NCBI GenBank assembly: GCA_021234155.1 | Contig: JAJEKV010000100.1 | Location: 906,116 to 970,115 of the forward strand | DNA length: 64,000 bases | Direction: 5' to 3' | Source of the DNA: Isoetes taiwanensis | Taxonomy: Eukaryota; Streptophyta; Lycopodiopsida; Isoetales; Isoetaceae | Part shown: positions 34,261-45,850 of the stretch, one piece after another | Position numbering within the stretch: the first letter of the stretch is position 1 | How the letters are laid out: each line of letters begins with the position of its first letter | Program-made: the position numbers and the translations under genes | Notes under the pieces: generated by a model | Databases searched by the model: none | The model's input: only the letters and a program-made list of their open reading frames with translations | What the model was told of the DNA's origin: nothing

Positions 34261-34580
34261 CTTTTGATCTAACGGTTAAGATCTGCTACACCAAAGTCAC
34301 TTTAAGGGACCTTCCTTGCACCTTCCTCACAAAAAATCAAGGGCTAGGATTTATCCTCCCCCTTTGATCCAACGGTCCGGGGATGTGGTGCATGCCCCCA
34401 TGCATGACCCATGCATGCCTCCATGCATGCCCATAAGGAATGGATGGCCCTGATGCTGCCACCTCACTGGCCCCACCTTAAACGGACGGCATCCGGGCAT
34501 GTATGAATCAAACACATTATATAGAAAAGTTTCATGATATACCTTTATATATATAACTGATATATATATACAAGTATTTG
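34261..34580. repeat. Family B continuation (CATGCATG and TATA end)
   Basis: AACGGTTAAGATCTGC, CCAACGGTCCGGGGATGTGG, CATGCATGACCCATGCATGC, a block with CACATTATATAGAAAAG and TATATATAACTGATATATAT. It is almost identical to 61,021-61,335. It is followed by ACAAGTATTTGTACTATGAG. Confidence 0.88.
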
Positions 34581-36500
34581 TACTATGAGGGAGTGTACAA
34601 AGTCAAATGTACGTACATTGGGAAGTATAGATTTCCCAACATTCTATAAGGTTTCTAAATTCACCAAAATTTAAAACTACCCAATAATCTAGAGAGATTC
34701 TATAAGATTCTACGAGGTTTTCTAGGAATGTATTAAGATTACCCAAGATACTGCGAGTATTCCTTAATATTATAGCAAGATTCCTTGAAGAAACTCGTAC
34801 ACACACTACAAAGCACACCCTAGAGGTAACGTTCTCGCATGTTTGCATTACGAATGTGGTTAAAATGCTTACAAAGATGTTACCACCCTCGACTTCTGTT
34901 GCGGGCATAAGTTAGTGGAAGTGGTTATACTACAAAATTGCGGGCACTACAAAATTGATTGGTAGTTTGTGCTGTAAATGTTTATGAAGATTTTATCACC
35001 CTCGACTTGTGTTGCAGGCATAAGTTAGGGCACGTGGTTATACTATGATGGATTGTACAAAATCGCCTGGTAACATGTGAATAAAATGTTTATGAGGATT
35101 TTTATCATCCCTAACTTGTGTTGCAGGCATAAGTATAGCGTCTAATAGCAAGGGTCATGCTAATCCCAAGATTTCACATGTAGTGAAAGCTTCTACTTGT
35201 AGAAGAACACCAAAAATTGTGTTCTAACGCCATGTTTTCCTTATGCTTATGCTTACCCTAATGTCATATTTCACATGCATCAAAAGCTTGTACTTATAAA
35301 GGAACACCAAAACTTGCATTCTGATGCTAAGTGTTCAATACGCTTTGTTTAGTTGATCAATGAATCATGAGCGGTTGTACCATTCCTCCTAAGATTCCAT
35401 GCAAAACACACCAAGTGTGAAGGATGCAACTAGATTCGCACACGATACCCCTAACATTCCAGGAGATCATTTTTTGACATTTTGAAGGAAGATGCATACC
35501 ACATGGCAAACTTTGCATTTGTGCTAATATAAAGAAGATAAATTCCATGGTCTAGTTACCCCTTACACCTTCCTTACATATTGGTGTAAACATTGAACAT
35601 CCCTAAATGTTTTTAGTGTAGTGGCATTATTCTTTACTATTTGACTCCCAAATTCTCAAGAAATTGACACCCTCCTTGTAGGAGGCAATGACAACAACAT
35701 CTAAACCATAAAAAAAGATACACTATAGCCACCCATGTCTTGCATTTGCAGATGGACATGCATGATTGCATATATTTTTTTTTAGCATGCCATTTTATCT
35801 TTACTTGAAGAGCTTGGCCCGTCGAGAAGTGGAAGCTTACTATTTTACGGTATTGCTCATTATTGTATTCCCCTTATTGTTTGAATGTCAATGGTTAATA
35901 TTGAGTATTCATCCAAAACATGAAAAAAAAAAATGCAAACTTGATCTCCTGTATTTGTCTAGGTATTAGATCATTATTAAATGTGTTTCATATAAGCAAT
36001 TTGCATTCATAAACGTCTGTTGATGAGATGCCCCAAGGGAAGATTTCATAATCCACGAATAGATATTATGTAGCAAGTATGATCTACCACTGGACCCTTA
36101 AGCGTGTTAGACTTTTACTTTACTCCCTATATAATCCTATTGTTCCATATATGACATATACCAATGCCATGCAAATAGCATAGAATATTCAGACAATAGT
36201 GCAAACTATCTGCCATTTAATTGTGGCATATAATTTCATGGCTAATGACATGCAAGAATAAAATGAAATATGAAACATATACAAAGAGGAAATATATACA
36301 AAGCGCAGCAATGGACTTAACCATATTTAGGCTCTACACATTAAGAGTCCATTCCATGTGGACCATAATGATTTTTTTTTTCTTAAATGATCATAAAGTA
36401 TAGTGCACTTTCTACTGACCACAGCAAATGTTGTTTTAGTGGAAAGCAATGTCTAATTCCACAGTATAAAGAATTGACTTGGAAAAAATATCTTAAACAT
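34580..36500. other. Degenerate satellite remnants and unassigned sequence
   Basis: 34,620-34,790 retains loose GATTCT-type words. Three related segments around ATTACGAATGTGG or TGTGAATAAAATG, each ending AAGATGTTACCACCCTCGAC or similar, occur at 34,850-35,130 and look like a diverged tandem repeat of roughly 110 bp. The rest has no recognisable gene. Confidence 0.45.
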
Positions 36501-36539
36501 AGATGCCATAATCCTTTATCATTGAAGTCCATAAAAGGA

Positions 36540-37480
36540 TGTTTTCAAGTTGAGGCTTCACGTGCAACTTCTAGTGATGGCATATCCACCACAGCATTAC
36601 CAACCAACAAGAAGGCTTCAAAGCTTTCAAAAGGCTCATAAATGTGACATCATCTGCCTGGATGCCTAGTGTTTTCATGTGGCAAAACCATTTCGAAGCT
36701 TCTTGCTCAAGTCCATGTTCTGCGTAACCATCCATTAGTGCACTCCATGATACAATATCATGTATTAGCAGCTCGGCAAAAAACTCTATGCCTCCAAAAG
36801 CAAACCATACTTAGCATGAATAGCGTCTAAAGTGTTGCCAATTCATACATCTCCTTCATATTTCTCTTCCCTAACCATTGCATGTAGCTCCGGCCCTTTG
36901 TCTATGGCTCCTAGATTACTGCATGCAAATACGAGTAAAAGTGACAGTAATCGCGGCAATAGTGCCCTTCAGTTTTATTTCCTCAAAGCATTTTATTAAC
37001 AGATTCTGCAATTAGAACATTCCATCAAACATTGCTACAGACAAGAAGCTTATCAAATACTTCTTGTGCCCTTGAAATTAAGCCGAATTTGACATATATG
37101 ACCATCAAAGTACTTCCAACATGGACAACTTTTTCAAATCCCATTTTTGTAATTTTTATGTGTAGCTCTTTGGCCTTGTTCATGGCTCCTATATTGCCAC
37201 ATGTTTTTAATGCCCACATATAAGCAACAGGATATGGAAAAATGCCCTCTAGTTCCATCAACTCAAGATGTTCTAGTGCTTTATTGCCATCATGTGCATC
37301 CTCGACATATCCAGCAATTAGTAGTCCAAGGGACTACAGTCCTGACTGGCAGTTTGCCAAAGACTTCTTTTGCCTCAGGACTGGTAGCTTGCCATAGACA
37401 TTTGCAAATAATCATGCTTACATCATTGGAAAAATGTGGCTGCAAGTACACACAAACGTTGCACCTGTCCATTGAACATA
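36540..37480 (-). pseudogene. PPR-repeat protein pseudogene (fragment)
   Basis: On the minus strand, pieces of consecutive pentatricopeptide repeats occur in order: AKEVFGKLPVRTVVPW (about 37,370), LKTCGNIGAMNKAKELHIKI (about 37,180), ALVMIYVKFG-like and RAQEVFDKLLV (about 37,050), ACSNLGAIDKGPELHAMV (about 36,900), HDIVSWSALMDGYAEHGLE (about 36,740) and GIQADDVTF (about 36,670). Frames change and stops interrupt (for example after EGDV and after LLLEA). PPR proteins bind organellar RNA one base per repeat. The repeat style resembles the very large PPR families of ferns and lycophytes. There is no start or C-terminal extension, so this is a decayed fragment. Confidence 0.85.
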
Positions 37481-37767
37481 TTCTAGCTGTTCTATAAACT
37501 TTTTTTAACTAAATGAAAATATCACAGGATGAATTTGCTCAAAACACATCCATTTCCAACCATGTAAGCTCATCCAATATCCCAAGGCGAAACTGCAAAC
37601 TAACTTCAATAGCATAATGCACAGATGAGATTGTCACGACAGGGATTATTAGTACAACATAAATTAAGATGACTAGACGTACATGTGCCTCACAAAAGTA
37701 AAACCGTAAGGTTGCACTCATTTGCTCGCATAATGTACTTTCCCATGCATATTGTCATGCTACATAC

Positions 37768-37954
37768 AACTCAAATCTACAAACCATATAATGCCAGAAC
37801 CTGGCACTATTATTGTAGATCTCGAACTAGATGTCTTTTCTGATATCTTCAGATATCTTCCCCTGGGATTTTCCTTCAAGTCGAAATAAAATAGCTTATG
37901 CTCGGCTTGCAAAGTCTTGCAAATCAACTCTACATCTCCAGCTAGACCCTCCAT
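37768..37954 (-). CDS. Pur-alpha-type nucleic-acid-binding domain exon (gene fragment)
   Basis: A minus-strand ATG at 37,954 opens GDVELICKTLQAEHKLFYFD followed by LKENPRGRYLKISEKTSSSR, STIIVPGSG and WFVDL, which is the first PUR repeat of plant Pur-alpha. A strong donor TT|GTATGT lies at 37,768. Pur-alpha binds purine-rich single-stranded DNA/RNA in the nucleus and cytoplasm. No second and third PUR repeats were found to the left (a PPR pseudogene occupies that space). This is therefore an exon fragment, or a gene whose other exons lie beyond large introns. The sequence of this exon is clean. Confidence 0.75.
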
Positions 37955-37999
37955 GACAAACTTATTAATCCGATAACGTTTTCTAAAATTCAAATGATG

Positions 38000-39620
38000 T
38001 CCTTCGGCAATACCATGTAAACCATCAACTAGACTGTAAGGCAACGTAACTATTTGTCTCAACAAACAAACCCAGAATGCCATGAATTGCCTAGGAGGTA
38101 GAGAGCAGTCTCTGAACTGCTGCAGTGCATTGCCGAAGGAGATGACTTCGGATATACGAAAGGAGATAACTTGGAATATGGGTCTCTTCTGGCAATCGAG
38201 CTCAATTGGGGCTCCACGGATATGTAAAAATGGTGCATCCTTGCAATGCTTGATAGTGTGAGAACCAAACTATTTGACAAATGAAGACATAACCTGGACT
38301 GTTTCACATTCTCTTTCTGCTCAAACAACACTGTTTTTGAGCAGTTGTCTTAATACGTAGAGCACCATGCCAAAGCCATTTCTGCAGCTTGCATCGGCTG
38401 CCAACAATTTTTGGCTTCCCTTCTATATCTACAACCATGGAAAATACAAACAAAGCCTAGGGGTCTGGTAATGCTAAAATTTGGATCTGTAATTCTTACA
38501 CTACCTTCAAGCCCTATTGACACAAGAGGAATTAGAGAAAGAACCTGTAGCTACATTCATCCTGTATGCACAGCGATGCGACAACTACCAACTGCATAAT
38601 AATCATTACTTTTCTCGTAGTCACAAATTGTTATCTCTATGGTTTCCTTATGAAGGTGCTGCATTATTCATAGTGCCTTGCCTTGCAGATTAGGGTCTAA
38701 AATAATTGGAATCAAGCTCCTGTCAGATAAAAGTGGCATTGCATGCAATAGACAGTTGTTTGTAGTTTTGTATTTTCCTGTCTTATATCTAGAACGTGTC
38801 AAACCCCATTTTGATTAACCACCATATCAAATGTTTTGCAGTTGTTTGTGTAAGTTCGTGCAAAAATAGAGCCAACTGTAACTGGCAAGTTTGGATATCG
38901 ATAAAGGCCTCTGCCATAAAACCTTACACCTTAACGTCCTTGGCCTCAGCATTTAGCATTTAGCTGTAGGTTTCAATCTCGGCCGTCGATCTTGAAGTGT
39001 TATTTCCAGTAACAATTTTTGTTATGTCCATAACACGAATGTTATGTCCATAACATTTCTTATGCTGCCACGTGAACTTTTTTTTCTTTATTTTTTTGCC
39101 CCTCCGCCATAGCCGGATAGCCGTGGTCGAATATTGCGCCATAGCCGCCATAGCCAGGCCTTCAGGTAAGTTTTAAGGGGTTTCAATTCGGCTTATCGAA
39201 TCCGGTTCCAAATCCGGCTCATTAGATTAGGGCTGCTCAGATCCGGCATCTCTGTTTTAGATTAGATCCGGCTTATTAGATTAGGGCATCTCTGTTTTAG
39301 ACTTCTAATAGCCGGAGCTCTGCATCAAGCGACTACCGTAGTTGGAGGCTCTAACAAGGACGAAATGCCCAGACTCGAAGGAATTTTTCTTCCATTCAAA
39401 ATCTGTGCTGCTGCAAATCCTTCAAAATCCGTGCTGCTTCAAAATCCTTCAAATCTTACTGTTGTTGCTATGCATGAGCCACAAACAGGCATGCGGAAGC
39501 TATCTTAGATTGACTCTATGAAGCTGAAGTGCATAAACTGGCTGCTGTGATGCTAGAATACAGTGCAGGCTCCCGAAGCTAGGCCAAGCTTTTGACTATG
39601 GCTGCCACTGCGCTAAATGC
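38000..39620. other. No gene recognised
   Basis: The minus-strand open stretch continuing right of the Pur-alpha exon (to about 38,280) shows no domain. Around 38,990-39,060 TGTCCATAACA-type words are duplicated. CCATAGCC words cluster at 39,108-39,158. The block ending ATTAGATTAGGGC...CATCTCTGTTTTAGA is duplicated at about 39,222-39,302. Confidence 0.45.
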
Positions 39621-39642
39621 CTCGGCCAAAGACGTTAAGGCC

Positions 39643-39730
39643 GATAACGTCCTCCCCTCGGCATTATGGCCCAGGAAATGGCCACTCGGCCATTTTCCTG
39701 GCCCATAACTCCTCGGGAGAGGACGTTATC
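39643..39730. other. Near-perfect 88-bp inverted repeat (hairpin)
   Basis: The left arm starts GATAACGTCCTC and contains GGCCCAGGAAATGGCC. The right arm has GGCCATTTTCCTGGCCC and ends GAGGACGTTATC. The loop is about 4 bp around 39,684-39,687. Only a few mismatches interrupt about 40 bp of pairing. Candidates are a tiny foldback MITE or a precursor for a small RNA. It is GC-rich compared with the flanks. Confidence 0.85.
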
Positions 39731-39789
39731 TACCCCCATAAAATAGAAATCCTCTTGTAGAACATAGAGCATCAATTTACCCAGCCATC

Positions 39790-40062
39790 ATGAAACTGAA
39801 ACCAGCAGAGCGAAGAGCTAAACCTGATCTTATGCTTCGCGTTTTGGCACAGTGGCGGAGTAGATCAATAAATAAGAGACAAATAGTTGTGTACATTCCT
39901 TCACGTGATCTGCAAAGACAAGCAGAAGTTTGCGAGTTTGCAAAGATGCAAATTGACACAAGGCGGCCTGAGACTCTAGTGAAGTATTGTATGGAGTTTC
40001 TTGGTACTCTTCTAGAGCCAAGCATGTATCATCCACAACGCGGATTCAAAAGTCGGAAATGA
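39790..40062 (+). CDS. Small basic ORF (90 aa), unknown
   Basis: The ORF MKLKPAERRAKPDLMLRVLA... is rich in Arg/Lys, without membrane span or recognised domain, and begins 60 bp after the hairpin. Composition is protein-like. A single exon of 90 residues without homologues known to me is weak evidence, and chance is possible. Confidence 0.25.
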   Translation: MKLKPAERRAKPDLMLRVLAQWRSRSINKRQIVVYIPSRDLQRQAEVCEFAKMQIDTRRPETLVKYCMEFLGTLLEPSMYHPQRGFKSRK

Positions 40063-40064
40063 AT

Positions 40065-42330
40065 ACAAAAAGCAAAATAGGCACCGCGATAAATTCAAGC
40101 GGACTAGAAACTCACTTGTCTCAAACAAAATAGAAACCAAACACAACCCAAACTTAAAATGGCCAAAGACCCATATAAGAAAAATAACCTGCGCTAATCA
40201 AAACACAATTAGCTCCCTAGCCATCAAAAGGATTGCCAAGTAAGTAAATGGCTACACTTACAAGAAAAATGGACCAGCTCCATTTCGAAGTCCTCAAGTA
40301 AATGGGCGTGCACACTAAAAATAAATCATAGAATGTCTAACTTTCTGCTGGGCAAAATAAACAGATATGAACAGATTTTACTTACCCAACCCTAAGATAA
40401 GTCTATGATAGTGGTGACAGTAATTACTACTTCTGCAACATATCTGCAAATTGGGAGACAAATTCACCGGATTAAACAGATAACGGATTCTGCCATGGAA
40501 TCCTGCAATAACATAGGTTGATTTGCTCACAACTTAGAAAATAGAACAGTAGATATACTAAAGCTAAGATCATGCTGTTGGCTAGAGCAATCTTGGCCGG
40601 GCACGTACCTGTGAATCCTGAAGAGTAAAAGCCATAAACACTGTTCAAAACATGCTGAAGCTGCCGGAAGGAAAAGGGTACAAAATTTCAAAAACACACT
40701 TTTACTCTTAATTCGTTACCGGCCAAACAAATACAGGCACCATAGCCCTGCTCCCGCTTTGATCTAGAGGCCGTCCGGAAAAGAAACATACCCATGGATT
40801 AGAGTTTGTTAATTGGCTCAGATGATCATGGGAATAACAACTTGGGATTTTACTCCGTCCAAATCTCTGATTGGAATACTGGGATTTTGCAGTAAACATG
40901 GCAGCTCTTCTGATTGGAAAAAACGACGGAATACAACGTAAATATGGTCAACACTTGCTTTTTTACAACAGGGGGCGAAAGCTTCACCACCGCCATAAAT
41001 AACTGTTTGGGCATTTTTTAAAATCCCGAGACAAATCGGCACCATTTCCCACTGTGAAAAACAAATGGGCTAGAATTAGGCCACGATCACTTAATTTGCA
41101 TGTAACGTAAAAGATGCCCTTGCATTTTTGGCCAGCCAGCAAAAACATACGTCTAATATCGCGTGTTTCTCGGATCCACATAATGCACTTTGCCAAGGCC
41201 CACTATTTGTGAAAGCTATGACAAGACAGGGCCGTATTTTCGAAGTCATACCATAGCAAAACATATGGCACATGAGATGCTTATCTAATGTTTGCATAGC
41301 TCGCCGCCATAGGGACAATCGCCATAGTTCATACCTCAAAGTGCAAAACGGTCAAAATCGGCTCAAGCGGCCGGATCTTCCACATAGATCTTCCAGAAAA
41401 ACTACAAAGAAATGTGAAACCTAGCCCATTGGAACTTGCATCTTAGGAAGAAGTCGCCATGGCGTTGTTCTGAAGAAGGCAATGCAGACCCGCATCCAAC
41501 AAATCATACAGCGGCCATACCGGGCGCCTTTAAAAACTCGTGAGCAGAGTAAAAAGGAAAGGATGTGTAAAGATCCGGCATGCATAGAGTATCCAACATT
41601 TAACTCCATGCACCCAAACCTGGAGAAAAATCCAGTAACGCCATTTTTTAAACTTGCCGGATGCCTACTCTGCACATAAAAATTAATAAACACATCCAAA
41701 ATTCGTTGCTTCTAAGAATAGAGTTTCCAAAACGTCAACTCTGGACCGGTTATATGCTATCAACAATGCCAGTCAGAGCTCAACTTAACGCATTATCTTG
41801 TTCCTGAATTCTGATATTTTTTCCCTGTTACGATAAAGCGGAGAAAAACAATCTGCCCGGCAGTTTTGAAGCAGAAAGATCTACATTTGCAAGATTGAAG
41901 CAGGAGGAATTCGAGTGTCGAGTGTTACATAGAACGTACTCTTCAACATGAATATGATCAAGCTTTAGGTCGAAAATATTGGAAATGAAGCCGAAATGCA
42001 AAATTGTGAGGTTGCACGCAAAACGAAATAAAGCTATGAACAAACGGCGCTATGAAAAGAAAACATTATGACCAAATTTAAGAAAGAATCATAACTGTGG
42101 GAAGAACAATTTCTGTAGCAAATGCCGGTTGCCGGATCAAGCATTATGGCAAACCTAGAGACCTTCCGAGAGTTGCGGTTATGGCTATGAATAAAATCCA
42201 AGCCATTCTCGCCAAAACTCAAGAAGCTTCCTCAAACCTCATAACGGAGCCCCAACAACTGGTGTGAGAGCCAAACCGACCAAAGTGCCGTCCCTTTTTT
42301 TTCTTTGAAAGATCTAAGATGAAAATATTA
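40065..42330. other. No gene recognised; minus-strand fragments possible
   Basis: Many short overlapping minus-strand open frames (40,818-42,222) have no recognisable domain. By position, just left of a repeat A copy, it parallels 22.0-24.2 kb and 28-31 kb, where minus-strand gene fragments were found. Confidence 0.4.
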
Positions 42331-42349
42331 CATTCATTTTTCCTTGCGT

Positions 42350-42810
42350 TGCCACCCCATTAATTAGGCGCCTGCCACCTCATCAAAGGCATTAATTGCA
42401 TTATCATAACCCAATTGTTCCAGCTTCCGAGCACCTTCCAATGTAATTTCCACGGCTAGGATTAAATATTCCCTTTGATCCTACGGTGCAAAGATGAACT
42501 CCTGCTGCCACCTCATCACATAGCATTTATTGCACTTAATTTATGTGGCTAAATCTTGTCCATTGATCCAGCACATTCGACGGCCTAGATCAAAAGCCCC
42601 AAATATAGGGGGTGCTTGGGGTGGATTGAGGTGGCTCCACCAGGGCCGTCGGATCTCAAATCTGGACGGTCCAGGCGGCGGCACCAAAATCTCTATATAC
42701 ATTTGGTACACTTGGGGTGGATTGAGGTGGCTCCACCAGGGCCGTCGGATCTCAGATCTGGACGGTCCAGACGGCGACACCAAAATCTCTATATACATTT
42801 GGTACACTTA
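42350..42810. repeat. Promoter-like dispersed repeat A, copy 3
   Basis: CCACCTCATCA, CGACGGCCTAGATCAAAAGC, then two tandem roughly 97-bp subunits (42,617-42,713 and 42,714-42,808) each holding GGCTCCACCAGGGCCGTCGG and CTCTATATACATTTGGTACA. It leads into TATATAATTGTATATATATA and the GAGGGAGTGTATGAAGTCGA block. Confidence 0.88.
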
Positions 42811-42894
42811 TATAATTGTATATATATAACCATGAGGGAGTGTATGAAGTCGAATGTACGCACATTAGAAAGTATAACCCAAGTTTTGCCAACA

Positions 42895-43175
42895 TTCTAT
42901 TAAGACTGTCCAATATTCTAAAAACATCCCTAGAAGATTCCCTAAAATTCAACAAAGTTTCTCTTGGATTTCCTAAGATCCTACAAAGATTCCACATTAT
43001 TCTACAGGGATTCACATGAATTTGTTTAAGAATCCCTAGATTCCCTTAAGATTCCCCTATATCCCCTTAGATTCCCTAAGGTTCCTTAAGAATACCCCAG
43101 GATTCTCATAAGATTCCCCTATGTTCCCAAAGATTCTCCCAAGGTTCCTTAGATTCGCTTAGACTCTATGAAGAT
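42895..43175. repeat. GATTCT-type satellite, block 4
   Basis: AAGATTCCCCTA, AGATTCCCTAAG and related words repeat throughout. Confidence 0.85.
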
Positions 43176-43318
43176 TCCCCTAGTGCGAGAGTTTTAGCGG
43201 ACGCTCATGGAGTGCGAAGCTAGAACTTCGTAGAGAAGAAGGAGAGGAATAATTTTCCAAAGATTCTAGGCGCCCTTAGTTTAGGAAAAAAAAAGGTGTT
43301 GGAAGGAAAACCAAATAG

Positions 43319-43571
43319 GTTGCCACGTAGTTCACATGACATCAAGCTCGTCCTCATGGTTAAAGATCGAAAGAAAACATGAAAAGAAAGCAAAATATAG
43401 CTTTGCCACGTTCCACATTAAGGTTTTTCTATAATAAAAGGCAAAAAATGTTGCCATGTAGTTACATCAAGCTCGTCCTCATGGTTAAAGTTTGAAAGAA
43501 AACTTAAAAAGAAAGCAAGATATGGCTTGCCATGTTTCACATTAAGATTTTTATATTCTATATTAAAAGGC
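43319..43571. repeat. Tandem duplication, about 125-bp unit
   Basis: TGCCACGTAGTTCACATGAC with ATCAAGCTCGTCCTCATGGT and GCAAAATATAG recurs once after about 125 bp with moderate divergence. Confidence 0.8.
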
Positions 43572-43599
43572 AAAAAATGCATAAATTAATTACAATGCC

Positions 43600-44186
43600 A
43601 CCTCAAAATCTATATATTAAATATAGATAAGATATGGTGGCAAATAAATGCACATGCCACCTCAACTAACACCTCATGATTACAATAAATGCTTGCATGC
43701 ACCTAACCACATGCATAGGAACTTCTTGTCACCTTCCTCTCTTATAGTTTGAACGATCCAGATTTCACCGTCCCCCATCTAACGGCCCATGCATGTATGT
43801 GCATATGTATGCATGTGCACATCGTGCCCATCCATGCATCACATGAGGTGGAATTATAACAACCCTTGATTTTGTCATTTGACGGCTAGGATCAATCTCT
43901 ATGAATATGACCCATGGGATGACAAAATCACACATCGATCACGCTGGCTCCAAATGCGACAAAATAGTGCCAAAGCACCACTCCTTAGAAAGGTCTCGAC
44001 GAGAGGAATCCAAGGCGTAGGCCCCACCTTCATCCGACCCCTCTACTACAAGCTACGGGCCTTCGAAGACGATTAAACAGAAGGAAGCTTCCTAGAAAGT
44101 CCATTCATAAATACTTTGCCACCTCACTACCTTTTTTATTAATGAGGGTGCCTTTTTATTAATGAGGGTGCCTTTTTATTAATGAT
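43600..44186. repeat. Family B copy (CATGCATG block then GATCACG block)
   Basis: 43,600-43,920 has CCACCTCA, CATGCATGTATGTGCAT and ACGGCTAGGATCAATCTC. 43,930-44,130 has the GATCACGCTGGCTCC...GGAAGCTTCCTAGAAAGTC block. TTTTTATTAATGAGGGTGCC is repeated at 44,133-44,186. It ends exactly where the 4,116-bp unit begins. Confidence 0.85.
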
Positions 44187-45123
44187 GGTTCTCTCTTTTC
44201 CCTAAATCTAAATCCTGCAAGTGCAAAATCAGGCAGCAAGTTGATCTTGTGGAAAAAGCATTTATATCTTCTTTGACTATAAACATTTACGAATTAGTGC
44301 TGCATATCTACTTTTTCTAAGATCTTGTACTGGCAGATAGGCCATATTTAGTTGTTCTAACTATCTAGAACATATTTGTGGAAATTTAAATGGAAAACTA
44401 TTTTTAGAAAAGGATGTCTATCTTTTGGATGATTTCTGTACAACTGGAAACTTAATACTCTAAGTCTAGCATATGATATGTTTACTAGCAGTCACTTAAG
44501 CATTGTAATAGACCAGGCATTGACTGGTTTGAATTCAAAGAGAACAGCACTATTCTACTTTTATAAGATCCTTATTGATGCATTGCAATGAACAAATATG
44601 GATTAAAATTGCTTTTTGAAACTCGAATATGTTCTTTTGGCATGTTATTTGTCTAAATCAGACTACATGATATCCCCATAAGATTATCCTTACTGTAAAC
44701 ATGGAACGGATAAGTCTGGCCAGTCTGCTGTGGTGGATGTTTGGTACTAGTCTTTGGATCTGGCCCAGGCTTGTAAGCATGTGTATTTACAAATACGTGA
44801 TTTGATGTTTTGGAATGGTATTTTTTGTTCATGAACAAGTGATAGGATCTATAAGGTTGTCCCAATATACAAGCGGAGCTGATAAGTCTGCCTGACCAAG
44901 GATGTCCTTGGTAAGGTTAGATGTCTGAACCTTGTCTTCGTACAGGGCTAGGGCTTGTTATATATTCTGTGATTTCAGCTTACTGGTTTAACCAGTAGGG
45001 ATCTTATGGATCTTAGCATTTGTTTTCTGAACAATTACAGTACTATTTGCATTGATTCTTTTGAAAGCTGTTAACATGATTCTGATTTTCAGGAAATATC
45101 CAGGTCTAACATAAATCGTATCT

Positions 45124-45309
45124 AATGGGATGGTGCTATAAAGTCCATTGGACAAACATCTGTTGCAAACGACAATGATGGTGATGCGCAAGCAACAACT
45201 AATCTATGGTACCCGGAACTCAAAATACATGGTTATAATTTGCTGGGACAACCTGCTGAAAACCAAGTTGTGCATACAATACTTTCTTGCAAAAAAAATG
45301 CTAAAAAAG
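45124..45309 (+). CDS. Exon-like fragment in array 1, product unknown
   Basis: An open frame ending at a strong donor AAAAAAG|GTATGT encodes WDGAIKSIGQTSVANDND then GDAQATTNLWYPELKIHGYN. A good acceptor TTTTCAG| lies at 45,092, but a TAA follows before this frame opens. No family is recognised. Confidence 0.35.
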
Positions 45310-45734
45310 GTATGTCACTTCTTATGCACATGGAATTCATTGTTTATCGTTACAAAGTAAATGTTACATGGTCTTTACAAAGTTTGGTTTGACATAAATT
45401 AAGGATTTGCATAGATTAAAAGCTTTATTCTCTAAGCAAATAAAGTTTATAAAAAGTTTCAGTGCCTACATAGGCATTACATAAAAGAGTTGATCTCTCA
45501 GATCACACATTACAAATAATCATGAGAATGACAGTTGTGATCTTGAATTAGTTCCATGGAATATACTGCACATCAGTCCTTCATTGGCTGCCAACGACTT
45601 GAACAGTACAATATCAACACTCTCTTGGAAGAGCTCAAAATGCACAAGTAAGTCTATTGTATCAATTCATTACAGGTCTGTTTCCGTATAATATTTTGGG
45701 AGGCAAAATTCCTATTGGAATACATAGGTTGCAG

Positions 45735-45850
45735 GATGGGTCCCTATGTATATAGGGACCCCTCCTGATCCCTATGTACTAAAACCAGGGGCCCTATCTC
45801 GCTTCCCGGAAGGAGGTAGGCTAAAATTTATATATATATCTACATATACA
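45735..45850. repeat. Hairpin-rich motif shared by both arrays, copy 1
   Basis: GGGTCCCTATGTATATAGGG, CCTGATCCCTATGTACT, CCGGAAGGAGGTAGG and a TATATACATATATAT end. The same order is at 54,498-54,610 and 58,975-59,090. The inverted CCCTATGTATATAGGG core can form a hairpin. Confidence 0.75.

Larger units (their letters stand above)
32454..34261. repeat. 897-bp direct tandem duplication of a composite unit
   Basis: Unit 1 (32,454-33,350) and unit 2 (33,351-34,261) share the same order: satellite edge, non-LTR insert, satellite, GATCACG...GGAAAGCTC block, CCACCTCATCAC block. Because the insert is in both, it predates the duplication. Copies differ by many small changes, several at CAG sites (for example CTCAGATTCC versus CTCGATTCC). 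Confidence 0.93.
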
